A stretch of DNA of 64,000 bases from Oxalobacteraceae bacterium OTU3CAMAD1. GTDB taxonomy: Bacteria; Pseudomonadota; Gammaproteobacteria; Burkholderiales; Burkholderiaceae_D. The stretch is taken from the NCBI GenBank assembly GCA_024123915.1, contig CP099650.1:4030001-4094000 (forward strand), written 5' to 3'. Below, piece by piece: positions 46,887 to 56,078 of the stretch. Position 1 is the stretch's first letter. Each line of letters opens with the position of its first letter. The notes below the pieces were generated by a model. That model was given only the letters and a program-made list of their open reading frames with translations. It was not told the origin of the DNA and searched no databases. The translations under genes and the position numbers were made by a program.

Positions 46887-49800
46887 CTATAGCGACTTAA
46901 GGAACGACAGCACCGCCTCCCGGTCCGTCTTCGACAAACCCTCGAAGCGCTGGCGCGAGCGGTCGGCTTCGCCGCCGTGCCACAGGATGGCCTCGGTCAG
47001 CGTACGGGCGCGGCCGTCGTGCAGATAGCCGGCCTTGGCGCCGCCACCCATGACCTTGTCCGTGTAGCCGATGCCCCACAGCGGGGCGGTGCGCCACATC
47101 GCGCCCTTGGCCTGGCCCTCGACGAATTTGTCGGCAAGACCTGCGCCCATGTCGTGCAGCAGCAGGTCGCTGTACGGCCGGATGGTCTGGTTGCGCAGCT
47201 CGGCGAACAGGTGGCCGGGACCCGTCTTGATCTCGGCCGTGTGGCAGGCCACGCAGCGCATGCCCTGGAACAGCTTGGCCCCGGCCGCGACCTGCTGCGA
47301 GTCGACGCGGTGCTCGTCCAGCGGCGCCACGCCTTTCGGGAAGCCGCTCGCCACGCTGCGCTGCGCCGGCACCGCCACCAGCGCCAGATAGTTGGAGATC
47401 GATTGCAGATCGCCCTCGGAGATGCCCGCCTGGGACGCCCCGGCGCGGCAGGCCACCGGACCGTTGACGCAGTCGCGGCTGCGGTAGACCGGGGAGGTCA
47501 CCGCCATGTCGAGCAGCAGTGCTTCGGCCGACTGCTGGCGCAACGTCGCCTTGGCCGCCTTCCAGCCGAAGCGGCCCACCCGCACTGCGCCGCTTTCCGG
47601 ATCGTAGACGTAGTTGGCCACGCCTTTGACGCCGTCCGCGTCCGGCGCCGAACGCGCCAGCGCCAGAATGCTCGCCTCCGGTATGGCCTCCAGCAAGCCG
47701 GCCCCTATCATCGGCTGGGCCGCGCGCAGCGAGAAGATATCGGGCGTCGCGCCTTCGAAGGCCAGGGTCGGCTTGCGCAGTTCGACCGCCGTGCCGTCCG
47801 CCAGCTTGACCGACCTCGTCTCGAAGCCCGCGACGCGCACGCCGTTGCCCCAGTTCTGCGGCTTGCCGGTGGACGACATCGCGTTCATCTGCACGGCGGT
47901 GCCGTATTGCGGATGCGGCAGCTGCTGGCCGCTGGCGTTGGCGGTCGCAACCCGGATCGACATGCTGTCGAGCCGCTGGTTGATCGCCGCCGGCGCCGGG
48001 CTGCGGCCGTTGTTGACGTGACAGGCGATACAGGCGGACTGGTTGAACCGCGTTCCCTGCAGCCCCACCGCTTGCGCGTAGCGGTCGTTGCCCGGCTCGT
48101 TGTGGTCGCCGGTGGTGAAGTTGGTGTGCACCAGGCGCCGGCCCTCGACGAAGCGCTGCATGTTCTGCATGCCGATATTGTTGTGCGGTTGCTGGAACAT
48201 GAACAGGCCGTTGTCCGAGTAGTTGTAGGACACCGAACCGGCGCCGCCGGACAAGGTTTCCTCCGGCAGAGGAATCGTGTTCAAGCGCGGCTGCACGCCG
48301 TACCAGGGCTTGAGTCCGGCGCCGACCACATACGCCCACTCGTACGAGTAGTAGCGCACGCCGCCGTTGTCGCCCTTGGCGGCCAGCGCATCGACGGTGG
48401 TAAACATCGATGGCGACACTTCGACGACATCGCCGACCGCCAGCGGCCGGCCACGGACGGTGGTGCCGTTGGGGAAGCCATCGATGCCGAGTCCGGCGTG
48501 TCCCGGATAGTTGTCGACCCGGATCGTGCAGCCGTTGTTGATGCCGTTGGCATTGGTCAGCTTGCCGTTGAGCGGATAAGCCACCGGTTTGCAGATGGCG
48601 ACATTGTCGTCCACCAGCTGGCCCGGCGCCATCCAGCCGTAGCCGGTCACGCCGGGACGGTCGAAGCCGCGGAAGAAGGCCACGCCGCCTTTCAGGAAGT
48701 CGACCGTGGTGTATTGGTTCACGGTCAGGGTCGGCTTGGTGACGCCGGCCACGCGGCTGTTGTCGATGATCTCCACGCCCCAGGTGCGGTTCTTGAAGTA
48801 TTGCGGCACGAACGTCAGGTAGTTGCCCGGCCCCTTGTCGCGCGGCAGCCCGGTGGCGGCGTCGACCGTCTCGTTGGGGCCGTAGCCGATCTCGTTCCAG
48901 TCCTCGCCGCGCTCGCGGCCGTGGCGGGCCAGGCCGCGCGCGCCGAAGCGGGTGACCAGGGTGCCGTCGGCCAGGGCGAATTGCAGCGTCTCGAGCGGCT
49001 GGTCGGCCGAGGGCAGGGGAGTCCAGCCGGCGCCGCTGGCGGGGAAGTTCAGCGGCGACGTCGCCACGCCGGCCAGCGTATTGTCGCTGCCGGGCGTCCT
49101 GAATTCCACCTCGTACAGCGAGTAGCCGTACTGGCTGGCGCGGGCCACGCCCTGCAGGCGCACGTAGCGGGCGTCGATGCCGAGATTGAAGAACTCCTCG
49201 GCGCCCCCCTGGCCGTTGGCGACGGCGCGTCGCAAGGTCCAGTTCTGGCCATCGTCCGAGACCAGCAGGCTGTATTGCTTGCCGTACGAGTTTTCCCAAA
49301 GCACCTTCATGTAGCCGATCGGCGTCTTGGCGCCGAAGTCGAACTGGAGCCAGGCGCCATCCTCGAACGCGCTGGCCCAGCGCGTGTTGGTCTTGCCGTC
49401 GATCGCCATGGCGGCCGACAGGCCTGGATTCTCCAGCTTGGAGGAGGTGGCGGCGACGGGCTTGATCGCCACGCCGGGCTGGGTCGGATCGGCCGGCAGC
49501 GGGGACGGCAACGGATCCGTCGGCGCCGTGACCGGCGTGCCCGAGAACGCCTGCACCTCAATGATCGAGTAGCCGTATTGCGTGGAGCGTTTAATGCCCT
49601 TGATGCGCAGATAGCGGCCCTGGCCGTTCAGCCCCGTCAAATCCTCGGTGCCGCCCTCGCTGTTGTCGACGCTTTTGATGGTGGTCCAGCTGGCGTTGTC
49701 GTCGGATACTTGCAGCAGGTATTGGGCGGCGTGGGCGTTCTCCCAATCGATGCGCACCCGGGTGATGATTTCGGTCTTGCCGAAGTCCAGGGTCAGATAC

Positions 49801-50105
49801 TGGTCGTCCGCGAAGCCGCTGCCCCAGCGCGTGCCGCTGTTGTGATCGATGGCGGCGGCGGCCGACAGGTCGCCGCGTTCGGCGGAGCTGGCGCTGGCGT
49901 TGACCGGCGTCAGCGGCACTTCCGCCGAGACCGCCGCGCCCTGTATCCGCATGGCGCTGGCGGTGCGGGGCGCGGACTGGGCGGTTTCTTCTCCGCCGCC
50001 TCCGCAAGCTGCCAGCAAGGCGATCAAGGCCAAGGGCAGGCCCTGGATGGGGAGCCTGCGCAAGCGTCGCAGGTTGAGTTGGTGGCGACGCGGCGAGTGA
50101 TTCAT
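46887..50105 (-). CDS. Lipoprotein with two discoidin domains and a DUF1111 di-haem domain
   Basis: A 1072-residue lipoprotein. The signal ends at the lipobox LAAC (Cys34) followed by GGGGEE. Residues about 60-190 and 205-345 are F5/8 type C (discoidin) domains, carbohydrate-binding folds (TRWGSGFADDQYLTLDFG and TRWASAFEDGAWLQFDFG, each ending with SQYGYS-like YGYSIIEV and YGYSLYEV). The rest (380-1072) is a DUF1111 di-haem domain with two CxxCH sites, CIACH near residue 690 and CVACH near 950. DUF1111 proteins are thought to be oxidoreductases or peroxidases. I chose the ATG at 50105 with AAGGGAATGGA upstream. A 16-base palindrome lies 43-58 bases before the start. Confidence 0.88.
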   Translation of the reverse strand: MNHSPRRHQLNLRRLRRLPIQGLPLALIALLAACGGGGEETAQSAPRTASAMRIQGAAVSAEVPLTPVNASASSAERGDLSAAAAIDHNSGTRWGSGFADDQYLTLDFGKTEIITRVRIDWENAHAAQYLLQVSDDNASWTTIKSVDNSEGGTEDLTGLNGQGRYLRIKGIKRSTQYGYSIIEVQAFSGTPVTAPTDPLPSPLPADPTQPGVAIKPVAATSSKLENPGLSAAMAIDGKTNTRWASAFEDGAWLQFDFGAKTPIGYMKVLWENSYGKQYSLLVSDDGQNWTLRRAVANGQGGAEEFFNLGIDARYVRLQGVARASQYGYSLYEVEFRTPGSDNTLAGVATSPLNFPASGAGWTPLPSADQPLETLQFALADGTLVTRFGARGLARHGRERGEDWNEIGYGPNETVDAATGLPRDKGPGNYLTFVPQYFKNRTWGVEIIDNSRVAGVTKPTLTVNQYTTVDFLKGGVAFFRGFDRPGVTGYGWMAPGQLVDDNVAICKPVAYPLNGKLTNANGINNGCTIRVDNYPGHAGLGIDGFPNGTTVRGRPLAVGDVVEVSPSMFTTVDALAAKGDNGGVRYYSYEWAYVVGAGLKPWYGVQPRLNTIPLPEETLSGGAGSVSYNYSDNGLFMFQQPHNNIGMQNMQRFVEGRRLVHTNFTTGDHNEPGNDRYAQAVGLQGTRFNQSACIACHVNNGRSPAPAAINQRLDSMSIRVATANASGQQLPHPQYGTAVQMNAMSSTGKPQNWGNGVRVAGFETRSVKLADGTAVELRKPTLAFEGATPDIFSLRAAQPMIGAGLLEAIPEASILALARSAPDADGVKGVANYVYDPESGAVRVGRFGWKAAKATLRQQSAEALLLDMAVTSPVYRSRDCVNGPVACRAGASQAGISEGDLQSISNYLALVAVPAQRSVASGFPKGVAPLDEHRVDSQQVAAGAKLFQGMRCVACHTAEIKTGPGHLFAELRNQTIRPYSDLLLHDMGAGLADKFVEGQAKGAMWRTAPLWGIGYTDKVMGGGAKAGYLHDGRARTLTEAILWHGGEADRSRQRFEGLSKTDREAVLSFLKSL

Positions 50106-50147
50106 TCCATTCCCTTTTGTATGGTTGGCGATGGTGGCGATCCGTAT

Positions 50148-50163
50148 ATGGAAGCGCTTCCAT
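50148..50163. promoter_or_regulatory. LacI-type operator upstream of the di-haem lipoprotein
   Basis: A perfect 16-base palindrome, ATGGAAGCGCTTCCAT, 43-58 bases before the start of the lipoprotein gene. The CG centre and the TGGAAGC half-site are typical of LacI-family regulators of sugar use. No LacI-family gene is in the window. Confidence 0.55.
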
Positions 50164-50390
50164 CGGCGATGACTGAAGGGCCGGTTCCGGTGCGATCCGG
50201 CCCCCCGTCCCGACGCGCCGGATAACGGCACGTCAGAACTTATCAGTTACAAACAATTTCTATTGAGAAACGTTGCCGAAGATATCTGGTGTTGACCGGC
50301 ATGTCAAGCGGGTCACAAAAATGTCATGAAAGCGGCTGGGGAAGCGCAAGTCGCCACCCGGCGTGTGGCCTGAAGCGGCGGCTGGGGGGC

Positions 50391-50720
50391 TTATTTCTTG
50401 AGCAAGGCGTCGAAAGTCATGCGCGAGCGCGCCAATTCCCAGTCCAGACTGCTGAAAGTCTGCTTCTGGGTAGCTGCGGTGACTTCCGGTTGCGCCACCG
50501 ATGCCGCTGGCTCGTAGATTTGGCCGGGATCGGCTTCGGCGCGGCGCGGGGCGAACTCTTCCGGATACTCCCGCTTCAACATGGCCTGTATCTCCGCCAT
50601 GCGTTCCTCGAACGGCGTGACCCTCGGGTCGTCGGCGGCGACGATCAGGCTTGGTTTGGTCTTCGCCAGTTCGGCCATGGAAATGACCTGAAAAGGCTTG
50701 CTTGTATCGATGCGGTACAT
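50391..50720 (-). CDS. Small conserved-looking protein of unknown function
   Basis: From ATG 50720 the product has 109 residues: MYRIDTSKPFQVISMAELAK, then a helical charged region (EERMAEIQAMLKREYPEEF), a Pro/Ala-rich linker and SSLDWELARSRMTFDALLKK at the end. An ATG at 50801 would extend it by 27 residues but has no ribosome-binding site. No signal peptide or membrane segment. I do not recognise the family; coding is supported only by amino-acid composition. The opposite strand also has an open frame here, which I judged less likely. Confidence 0.5.
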   Translation of the reverse strand: MYRIDTSKPFQVISMAELAKTKPSLIVAADDPRVTPFEERMAEIQAMLKREYPEEFAPRRAEADPGQIYEPAASVAQPEVTAATQKQTFSSLDWELARSRMTFDALLKK

Positions 50721-50889
50721 AATGGCAGTTCCGTAAGTGGTATCGCGAATATGCGTGTCCGGCAGGTAAGCGCTTGGTTCATATTGGACAAGCGTACCCA
50801 TATTGCCACGAGGAATCGAACCCGGTCAACGATATTTTGTGCCCGATGGTTACATTTGATCCCGACGTATTAATCGTCCAAAACGCAGG

Positions 50890-51651
50890 TTAACCGCGCA
50901 ACAAACGCGCGCCGTTTTCGGCCATCGCCACCGCGTCGGCACCGGCAGGCATGCGCCCTGGCGATGACGGCTCGTTCGCGGCCCGCCATACGGCCTCCGC
51001 CACATCGGTCGCATGGGTCATGGCCGTTTGCTCCCCCCATGCCGCGAAGACTTCCTGCGCCATGCCGGCGTAGGCGTCGGGAATGGCGCCCTGCATGTGC
51101 GGCCGGGCGTTTTCGCCGAAACGGGTCTCCGGGGCGCGGCCCGGCAGCACCAGATGCACCCGCACGCCGAATTGCTCAAGCTCCAGCGCCAACGATTCCG
51201 TGAAGGCGTTGACCGCCGCCTTGCTTGCCGTGTACACCGACAGCAGCGGTAGCGGCACCAGCGTAACACTGGAAGTGACGTTGACAACGACGCCAGCCTT
51301 GCGTTGCCTGAACTGCGGCAGCACCGCCTGGGTCATCGCGATCGTGCCCAGCGTGTTGGTGTCGAAGATGTGACGGACGCTCGCCATCGATGTGCCCTCC
51401 AGCGCGCCCAGCAATCCGACACCGGCGTTGTTGACCAGCACATCGATCGGTCCGGCCGCCTCGACCGCCTGGCGGATGCTGTCCGGGTCGGTAACATCGA
51501 GTGCGATCACGCGCAGCCGGTCGGAGCGCGGCAATATATCAGGCGCGGGCGTGCGCATCGTCGCGACCACGTTCCAGTCGCGGTCCAGGAAATAGCGGGT
51601 AGTTTCAAGGCCGAAGCCGGATGAGCAGCCGGTGATCAGAACGGTTTTCAT
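50890..51651 (-). CDS. Short-chain dehydrogenase/reductase
   Basis: A 253-residue classical SDR: TVLITGCSSGFGLETTRYFL (TGxxxGxG), DVLVNNAGVGLLGALEG (NNAG), NVTSSVTLVPLPLLSVYTASKAAV with the catalytic Ser and YxxxK, and LPGRAPETRFG. It would reduce or oxidise a small alcohol/ketone with NAD(P). I chose the ATG at 51651 (AGGAG upstream). It is divergent from an AraC regulator with a 100-base gap, which points to that regulator as its control. Substrate unknown. Confidence 0.88.
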   Translation of the reverse strand: MKTVLITGCSSGFGLETTRYFLDRDWNVVATMRTPAPDILPRSDRLRVIALDVTDPDSIRQAVEAAGPIDVLVNNAGVGLLGALEGTSMASVRHIFDTNTLGTIAMTQAVLPQFRQRKAGVVVNVTSSVTLVPLPLLSVYTASKAAVNAFTESLALELEQFGVRVHLVLPGRAPETRFGENARPHMQGAIPDAYAGMAQEVFAAWGEQTAMTHATDVAEAVWRAANEPSSPGRMPAGADAVAMAENGARLLRG

Positions 51652-51708
51652 GGAATTACTCCTGTGGTTGGTTAGCAGGGTTGAACTATAGGGCGCGCGG
51701 GCAGGACT

Positions 51709-51717
51709 TGCTATAAT
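51709..51717 (+). promoter_or_regulatory. Extended -10 promoter of the AraC regulator
   Basis: TGCTATAAT at 51709-51717 is an extended -10 element (TGN plus TATAAT), 34 bases before the ATG at 51752. The -35 position is weak, as expected for this class. Confidence 0.5.
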
Positions 51718-51751
51718 CAAACGTCCACCTTTCATTCGCAGGAGTCCATAC

Positions 51752-52654
51752 ATGACCGATCCCTTGGCGGAAGTCGTTTCGCTGCTCCAACCGCAGGCCC
51801 GTTTTTCGAAGGTGGTTGGCGCGGCTGGCGCCTGGCGCGTGCGTCGCGCCGAGTCCGGCCAACCGTTCTATTGCGTGGTGATGGACGGCGCGTGCCAGCT
51901 CACCGTCGATGGACAGCAACCGTTGCATTTGCGGCAGGGCGACTTTGTGCTGATTCCGTCGGCCCACGGCTTCACGATGTCCAGCAACGAGCCCATGACT
52001 CCGGCGGACGCCGAAACCGAGCCCGTGGCGCTGCCCGACGGCGGGTTCCGGCATGGCCGGCAGGACGGTCCCGCCGACGTGCAATTGTTGATCGGCCACT
52101 GCGCCTTCGATTCGCCCGACGCGGCGTTGCTGGTGTCGCTGTTGCCGCAACTGGTGCATGTGCGCGGCGAGCGGCGGCTCGCCATCATCGTCGAGCTGGT
52201 CGGCGACGAATCGCGGGCGCGGCGGCCCGCGCGCGATGTCATCCTGGCCCGGCTGTTGGAGGTGCTGATGATCGAAGCGCTGCGCTCGGCCGCGCACACG
52301 GCCGCGTCGCCTGGCCTGCTGCGCGGGCTGGCCGACGAACGCCTGGCCGTCGCCATCCGGCATATGCACGAAAGCATGACGCGCCCATGGACGGTGGCGC
52401 AGCTGGCGAAGGAATCGGCGATGTCGCGGTCGGCGTTTTTCGAGCGTTTCAGCCGCGCGGTCGGCGTCGCGCCGATGGAGTACCTGCTTGCCTGGCGCAT
52501 GGCGCTGGCCAAGCACCTGCTGCGGCGCGGGGAGGGCGGCGTCGCCGACGTGGCGCAGCAGGTCGGCTATGGTTCGGCCAGCGCGTTCAGCGTCGCCTTC
52601 GCCCGCCACGTCGGGTTGCCGCCGATGCGCTACGCGCGCGGGCTGTCCGGCTGA
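51752..52654 (+). CDS. AraC-family transcriptional regulator
   Basis: A 300-residue regulator with an N-terminal cupin-type effector domain (about 20-110, GDFVLIPSAHGFTM) and a C-terminal pair of helix-turn-helix motifs (about 200-295: WTVAQLAKESAMSRSAFFERFSRAVG, VADVAQQVGYGSASAFSVAF). AGGAG precedes the ATG. It is divergent from the SDR and probably activates or represses it in response to a small molecule. The effector cannot be read from the sequence. Confidence 0.9.
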   Translation: MTDPLAEVVSLLQPQARFSKVVGAAGAWRVRRAESGQPFYCVVMDGACQLTVDGQQPLHLRQGDFVLIPSAHGFTMSSNEPMTPADAETEPVALPDGGFRHGRQDGPADVQLLIGHCAFDSPDAALLVSLLPQLVHVRGERRLAIIVELVGDESRARRPARDVILARLLEVLMIEALRSAAHTAASPGLLRGLADERLAVAIRHMHESMTRPWTVAQLAKESAMSRSAFFERFSRAVGVAPMEYLLAWRMALAKHLLRRGEGGVADVAQQVGYGSASAFSVAFARHVGLPPMRYARGLSG

Positions 52655-52761
52655 ACGGCCCTTCCTTCGGCCAACCGGCCGGCGGCGGCACGACGTGGAT
52701 CAAAGACGCGGCCGCCTTTTGCGCTAAGGTCAAGACTGGCTATCATCGACGGAGCGACATC

Positions 52762-53934
52762 ATGGACGCACAAGTCAACAGCGGTTTCCAGGCCCGCGTC
52801 AATCTGATGCGGCTGCTGGCGGCGGGAATGGCCGTCGTCTATCACGTGCGCTTCCTGCTGTTCGCCGGCTATCCCGAGGTCTCGGAAAAGAGCTTGGTGC
52901 TGACGCTGTTCTATTTCGTCACCAGCCTGGGCCACGAAGCGTTCGTCATGTACATGGTCATCAGCGGCGTGGCCCTTGGCGGACTGTCGATCCACCGCTG
53001 GCGCCACGGCGTCGATCCCGGAACCGATCTGCTGCGCCGCTCCACGTGGTTTTATTGTCTGCTGACACCGGCGCTACTGCTCGGGGGCGCGCTGGACTTG
53101 CTCGGCACCCGCGCGCTCGCGCGTCCCGAGGTCTACGCCTACTTCACGATGTTTTCGCCCAGCCTGGACCTGGAGGCCTTCGCCGGAAACATGCTGATGC
53201 TTCAGCGCTTCGTCGTTCCCGGACTGGGCAGCAACACCATGCTCTATCTGCTGGCGTACGAATGCTGGGCCTACCTCGCGCTGGCCGCGCTGTTTGTGCT
53301 CGGAAAGCGTAGCCGGACGCTGGGCTGGTGCGCCGCCGTCACGGTCGCCTGGGCGGGCAGCGTGCTGGCGCCGGAGTTCCTCGGGTATTTGCTGTTGTGG
53401 ATCTTGGGGACCGGCGTCGGCTGGCTCGGTTACAACACCAAGGTGCGTTTCCAGCGCCGCTACGGCATGCCGGTCTTTGTCATCGGCCTGCTGGTGTCGC
53501 GCTGGGGTGGCGCGCACGTCGAGCAAGTGCAGGAGGCGATGATTCCGGCCGCCCGGATGGCGCTGGACTTGCTGTTCGGCGCCAGCTTCGCATTGCTCAC
53601 CGTCTCCTGGCTGACCGCCGGCGCCAGGCAGGCGCCGATCTTTTGGCTGCGCTGGACCGCGTGGCGGCTCAACCGCTGGTTCAGCGGCGCCAGTTTTGTG
53701 TTGTTCACGACGCATTTTCCTTTCATGATGTTTGTCGTCGCGGTCGCCTCGGCGGAGTTCCACGTGCCGATCGGCGGACAGCCCGGCGCGTTCGCGTTCG
53801 CGATGTTCGGCGGAACGGTGGTGGCGATCTACCTGTACGCGTATGCGTTCTCGGCCGTGGCGTCGCGCCTGGCAAGGAAGGTGCGGCGAACAATGCGCGG
53901 CCGGAGCTTGGCGAAAGCGGCTCCGCCAATCTGA
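52762..53934 (+). CDS. Acyltransferase 3-type integral membrane protein
   Basis: A 390-residue membrane protein with about ten hydrophobic segments. The first helix holds RVNLMRLLAAGMAVVYHVRFLL, whose His fits the active-site His of the acyltransferase 3 family (OafA/OpgC-like), and VMYMVISGVALGG follows. The tail is Arg/Lys-rich. GGAG lies before the ATG. Such enzymes O-acylate surface glycans. It follows the AraC gene by about 100 bases; a link to it is not shown. Confidence 0.75.
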   Translation: MDAQVNSGFQARVNLMRLLAAGMAVVYHVRFLLFAGYPEVSEKSLVLTLFYFVTSLGHEAFVMYMVISGVALGGLSIHRWRHGVDPGTDLLRRSTWFYCLLTPALLLGGALDLLGTRALARPEVYAYFTMFSPSLDLEAFAGNMLMLQRFVVPGLGSNTMLYLLAYECWAYLALAALFVLGKRSRTLGWCAAVTVAWAGSVLAPEFLGYLLLWILGTGVGWLGYNTKVRFQRRYGMPVFVIGLLVSRWGGAHVEQVQEAMIPAARMALDLLFGASFALLTVSWLTAGARQAPIFWLRWTAWRLNRWFSGASFVLFTTHFPFMMFVVAVASAEFHVPIGGQPGAFAFAMFGGTVVAIYLYAYAFSAVASRLARKVRRTMRGRSLAKAAPPI

Positions 53935-53969
53935 TCCCGGGCCGCGCGACGTCCTGCCCGCCGACGACG

Positions 53970-55418
53970 TTAACGCGTGGCGCAGAAGCCGAAGTTCTGC
54001 GTGCCGCCCGGCTGCACGGTGGCGTTGTGGCTCTGGCCCGTCGCCGTCAAGGTCGTGCCGGCCTGGTTCCACACCGCGCCCCACAGGTTGTTGATGGTGC
54101 CGGCCACCGTGAGCTGGACGTTCCACTGGGCCGGCTGCGTGCCCGTATTGCTCACCGTGACGTCCGCGCAGTAGCCGGCGCCCCAGTCCGAGTTGGTCTT
54201 CAAGGTCGCGGTCACGGCGCCCGGCGGCGTGTCCGGCGGATTGGGTGGATTCGTCGGCGGCGTGGTCGTGCCGCCGTCCCACAGTCGTTGGAGCAACGCC
54301 AGCTTGTCCGGCCAGACGGTCTTCCAGTCGTCCTGCAGGATGCCGCCGGTGTCGCCGCTGTTCGGATTCCACGACCAGTAGAACAGGCCCGTCATGCCGC
54401 GCGGCTTCAGGTAATCGACCAGCGCGTCCTGCCAGATCTTGTCCTTGGGACTGCCGCCGTGGCCGTACTTGCCGCCCGCTTCGCCCAGCACCACCGGATA
54501 GTCCTTGGCGAACTGGCCGAAATGGGTGTCCCAGATGGCCGGCATATTGGCCGGGAAGTTGGGCGCGTCGAAGTAGGACTGGTTGAACACGTCCGGGCCG
54601 TACACGTGCGGCGACAGCACCAGCTTGCTGCGCGGGATGTCGAGCGCCTTGCACTTCAACGGCTCCAGGTTGCCGCCCCAGAATATGCCCTGGTTGCCCG
54701 AGCAGACCGGATTGGTGGCGATGCCTTCGACGAAGATCAACAGCTTCGGATTGACCGCCAGGATGCGTTGGGCGGCGCGCTCGGCGGCCAGGTTCCAGTC
54801 AGTCGATACGTTGCCCGTGCCCCAGGTGGCGGCGCCGTGCGGCTCGTTCTTGAGATCGAGCCCTACCAGGTTACGCAGGCCGGAATACTTCTGCGCCAGA
54901 TACTCCAGGTCGTCCAGCCACTGCGCCTCGCTGTACGCCGGCGTGTACCACAACTCCGAGATGGCCTGGCAGTCCGGCCGATGGTGGTCGAGCAGGATGT
55001 AGATGCCGCGCCGGTCCAGCTCGGTCAGGAAGACGTCCAGCCACTGGCGCGATTTCAGCCCGACCAGGTCGGGGTTCAGGTTGGAGTTGATGACGCCGCC
55101 GGGCGGCGAGCCTTCGCCACGGAAGGTGGCCGGGCATACCGGCACGCGCACAGCGTTGAAGCCGCTGGCCTGGATCTGGTCGATCATCTGTTTCCAGTTG
55201 CGCGCCCACAGGCCGTGCACCGTACCGTCCGGCGTCTCGAAGCCGAACCAGTTCACGCCCCGCAGTGGCACGGGCTTGTCGGCGTCGTCGAGGATCTGCG
55301 TGCCGGACACGGTGTAGGCCTGCGCCGGGGCGGTCGCCGCCACGCCGAATGCGAAGGACAGCGCCGCCGCCAGCGCTGTCGTCTTCCTCGCGCTGGTAGA
55401 TATGTTCAGTGCTTTCAC
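53970..55418 (-). CDS. Secreted GH5 cellulase with CBM2 domain
   Basis: A 482-residue secreted enzyme that hydrolyses beta-1,4-glucan. Signal peptide (ending APAQA), then a GH5 barrel (residues about 36-370): VPLRGVNWFGFET, acid/base Glu192 in DLKNEPHG and nucleophile Glu313 in VVLGEAGG. A Pro/Thr linker (GGTTTPPTNPPNPPDTPPG) leads to a CBM2 cellulose-binding domain (about 385-482) with the Cys pair in GYCADVTVSN and FGFCATR. The start is a GTG at 55418 with a weak ribosome-binding site. It is the last gene of the GH48-LemA-GH5 operon. Confidence 0.92.
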   Translation of the reverse strand: MKALNISTSARKTTALAAALSFAFGVAATAPAQAYTVSGTQILDDADKPVPLRGVNWFGFETPDGTVHGLWARNWKQMIDQIQASGFNAVRVPVCPATFRGEGSPPGGVINSNLNPDLVGLKSRQWLDVFLTELDRRGIYILLDHHRPDCQAISELWYTPAYSEAQWLDDLEYLAQKYSGLRNLVGLDLKNEPHGAATWGTGNVSTDWNLAAERAAQRILAVNPKLLIFVEGIATNPVCSGNQGIFWGGNLEPLKCKALDIPRSKLVLSPHVYGPDVFNQSYFDAPNFPANMPAIWDTHFGQFAKDYPVVLGEAGGKYGHGGSPKDKIWQDALVDYLKPRGMTGLFYWSWNPNSGDTGGILQDDWKTVWPDKLALLQRLWDGGTTTPPTNPPNPPDTPPGAVTATLKTNSDWGAGYCADVTVSNTGTQPAQWNVQLTVAGTINNLWGAVWNQAGTTLTATGQSHNATVQPGGTQNFGFCATR

Positions 55419-55448
55419 GATGTTCTTTCTAAATTAAAAGGGTTGGAG

Positions 55449-56009
55449 TCACAGCCCGGCGGGCAGATCGGGGTAGGCCAGCGCCGCCAGCGCGCCCGCG
55501 CCGGGAAAGGCCGCGCTCAGGTCGTTGTAGCCGGCCGCCGCGTGGCGGTAGCGCTCCCGCGTGGCCGCCAGGGCCGCCTCGTCGCGCAGCAACTCGCTGC
55601 GCAAGCCTTGCACCGCGCCGCTGGTCGCCACGGCCGGTACGCGCTGGGCGTTGGCGACCAGCACGAACAGCGCGCCGGTCAGCTCGCCCTGGTACTGCTT
55701 GTAGCGTTCGATCGCGCGCGCGTCGCCGAGCAGTTGTTCGTGCGCCGGCATCCTGGAGGCGCGCGCCAGCGCATCGCGCGCGCGGGCGGTGACGGCCGGG
55801 TCGAGGCCGTCGGCGGTGCCGACGGCGGCCAGCGCCGCGCTCGCCGCCTGCGCGCGGGCGGCATGGATCTGCGCCAACTCCAGCCAGGCGGCCGCGCTGG
55901 CCTCCCTGGCCTCGGCGCGCGCCAGGTGATGCCGTCCGGCCCCGATCGCCCCGAGCACGAGCACGCCGAGCAAGGTGGCCATGGCCACGGTTCTCCGTTG
56001 TATTGTCAT
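55449..56009 (-). CDS. LemA family protein between two cellulase genes
   Basis: A 186-residue protein with an N-terminal membrane anchor (MATLLGVLVLGAIGAG) and a helical LemA-like region. The end matches the LemA pattern: LRSELLRDEAALAATRERYRHAAAGYNDLSAAFPGAGALAAL, with the QxxL, ATRERY, YND and FPG elements in order. LemA proteins are anchored helical bundles with no settled function. AGGAG precedes the ATG at 56009. It sits 30 bases before the GH5 start and 69 after the GH48 stop, so it is within the cellulase operon. Confidence 0.72.
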   Translation of the reverse strand: MTIQRRTVAMATLLGVLVLGAIGAGRHHLARAEAREASAAAWLELAQIHAARAQAASAALAAVGTADGLDPAVTARARDALARASRMPAHEQLLGDARAIERYKQYQGELTGALFVLVANAQRVPAVATSGAVQGLRSELLRDEAALAATRERYRHAAAGYNDLSAAFPGAGALAALAYPDLPAGL

Positions 56010-56078
56010 GGTGTCTCCTGTATGTATTCCTTTGTGTAAAAGCGGCGGCCGCGCGCACCGTGCGCGGCCGCCTTCACG

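Noticed and set aside
46977..50225. An open frame of about 1080 codons on the plus strand opposite the di-haem lipoprotein
   Set aside because: It is a mirror frame of a well-supported gene; no motifs, no signal, no ribosome-binding site.
50806..50826. A tRNA-like fragment: on the minus strand GGGTTCGATTCC followed by TCGTGGCA
   Set aside because: The T-arm stem does not pair, and no D-arm, anticodon arm or matching 5' acceptor is found upstream.
50289..50873. A 194-codon plus-strand frame opposite the small unknown protein
   Set aside because: Its composition is less protein-like, it has no ribosome-binding site, and the minus-strand frame gives a plausible helical protein.
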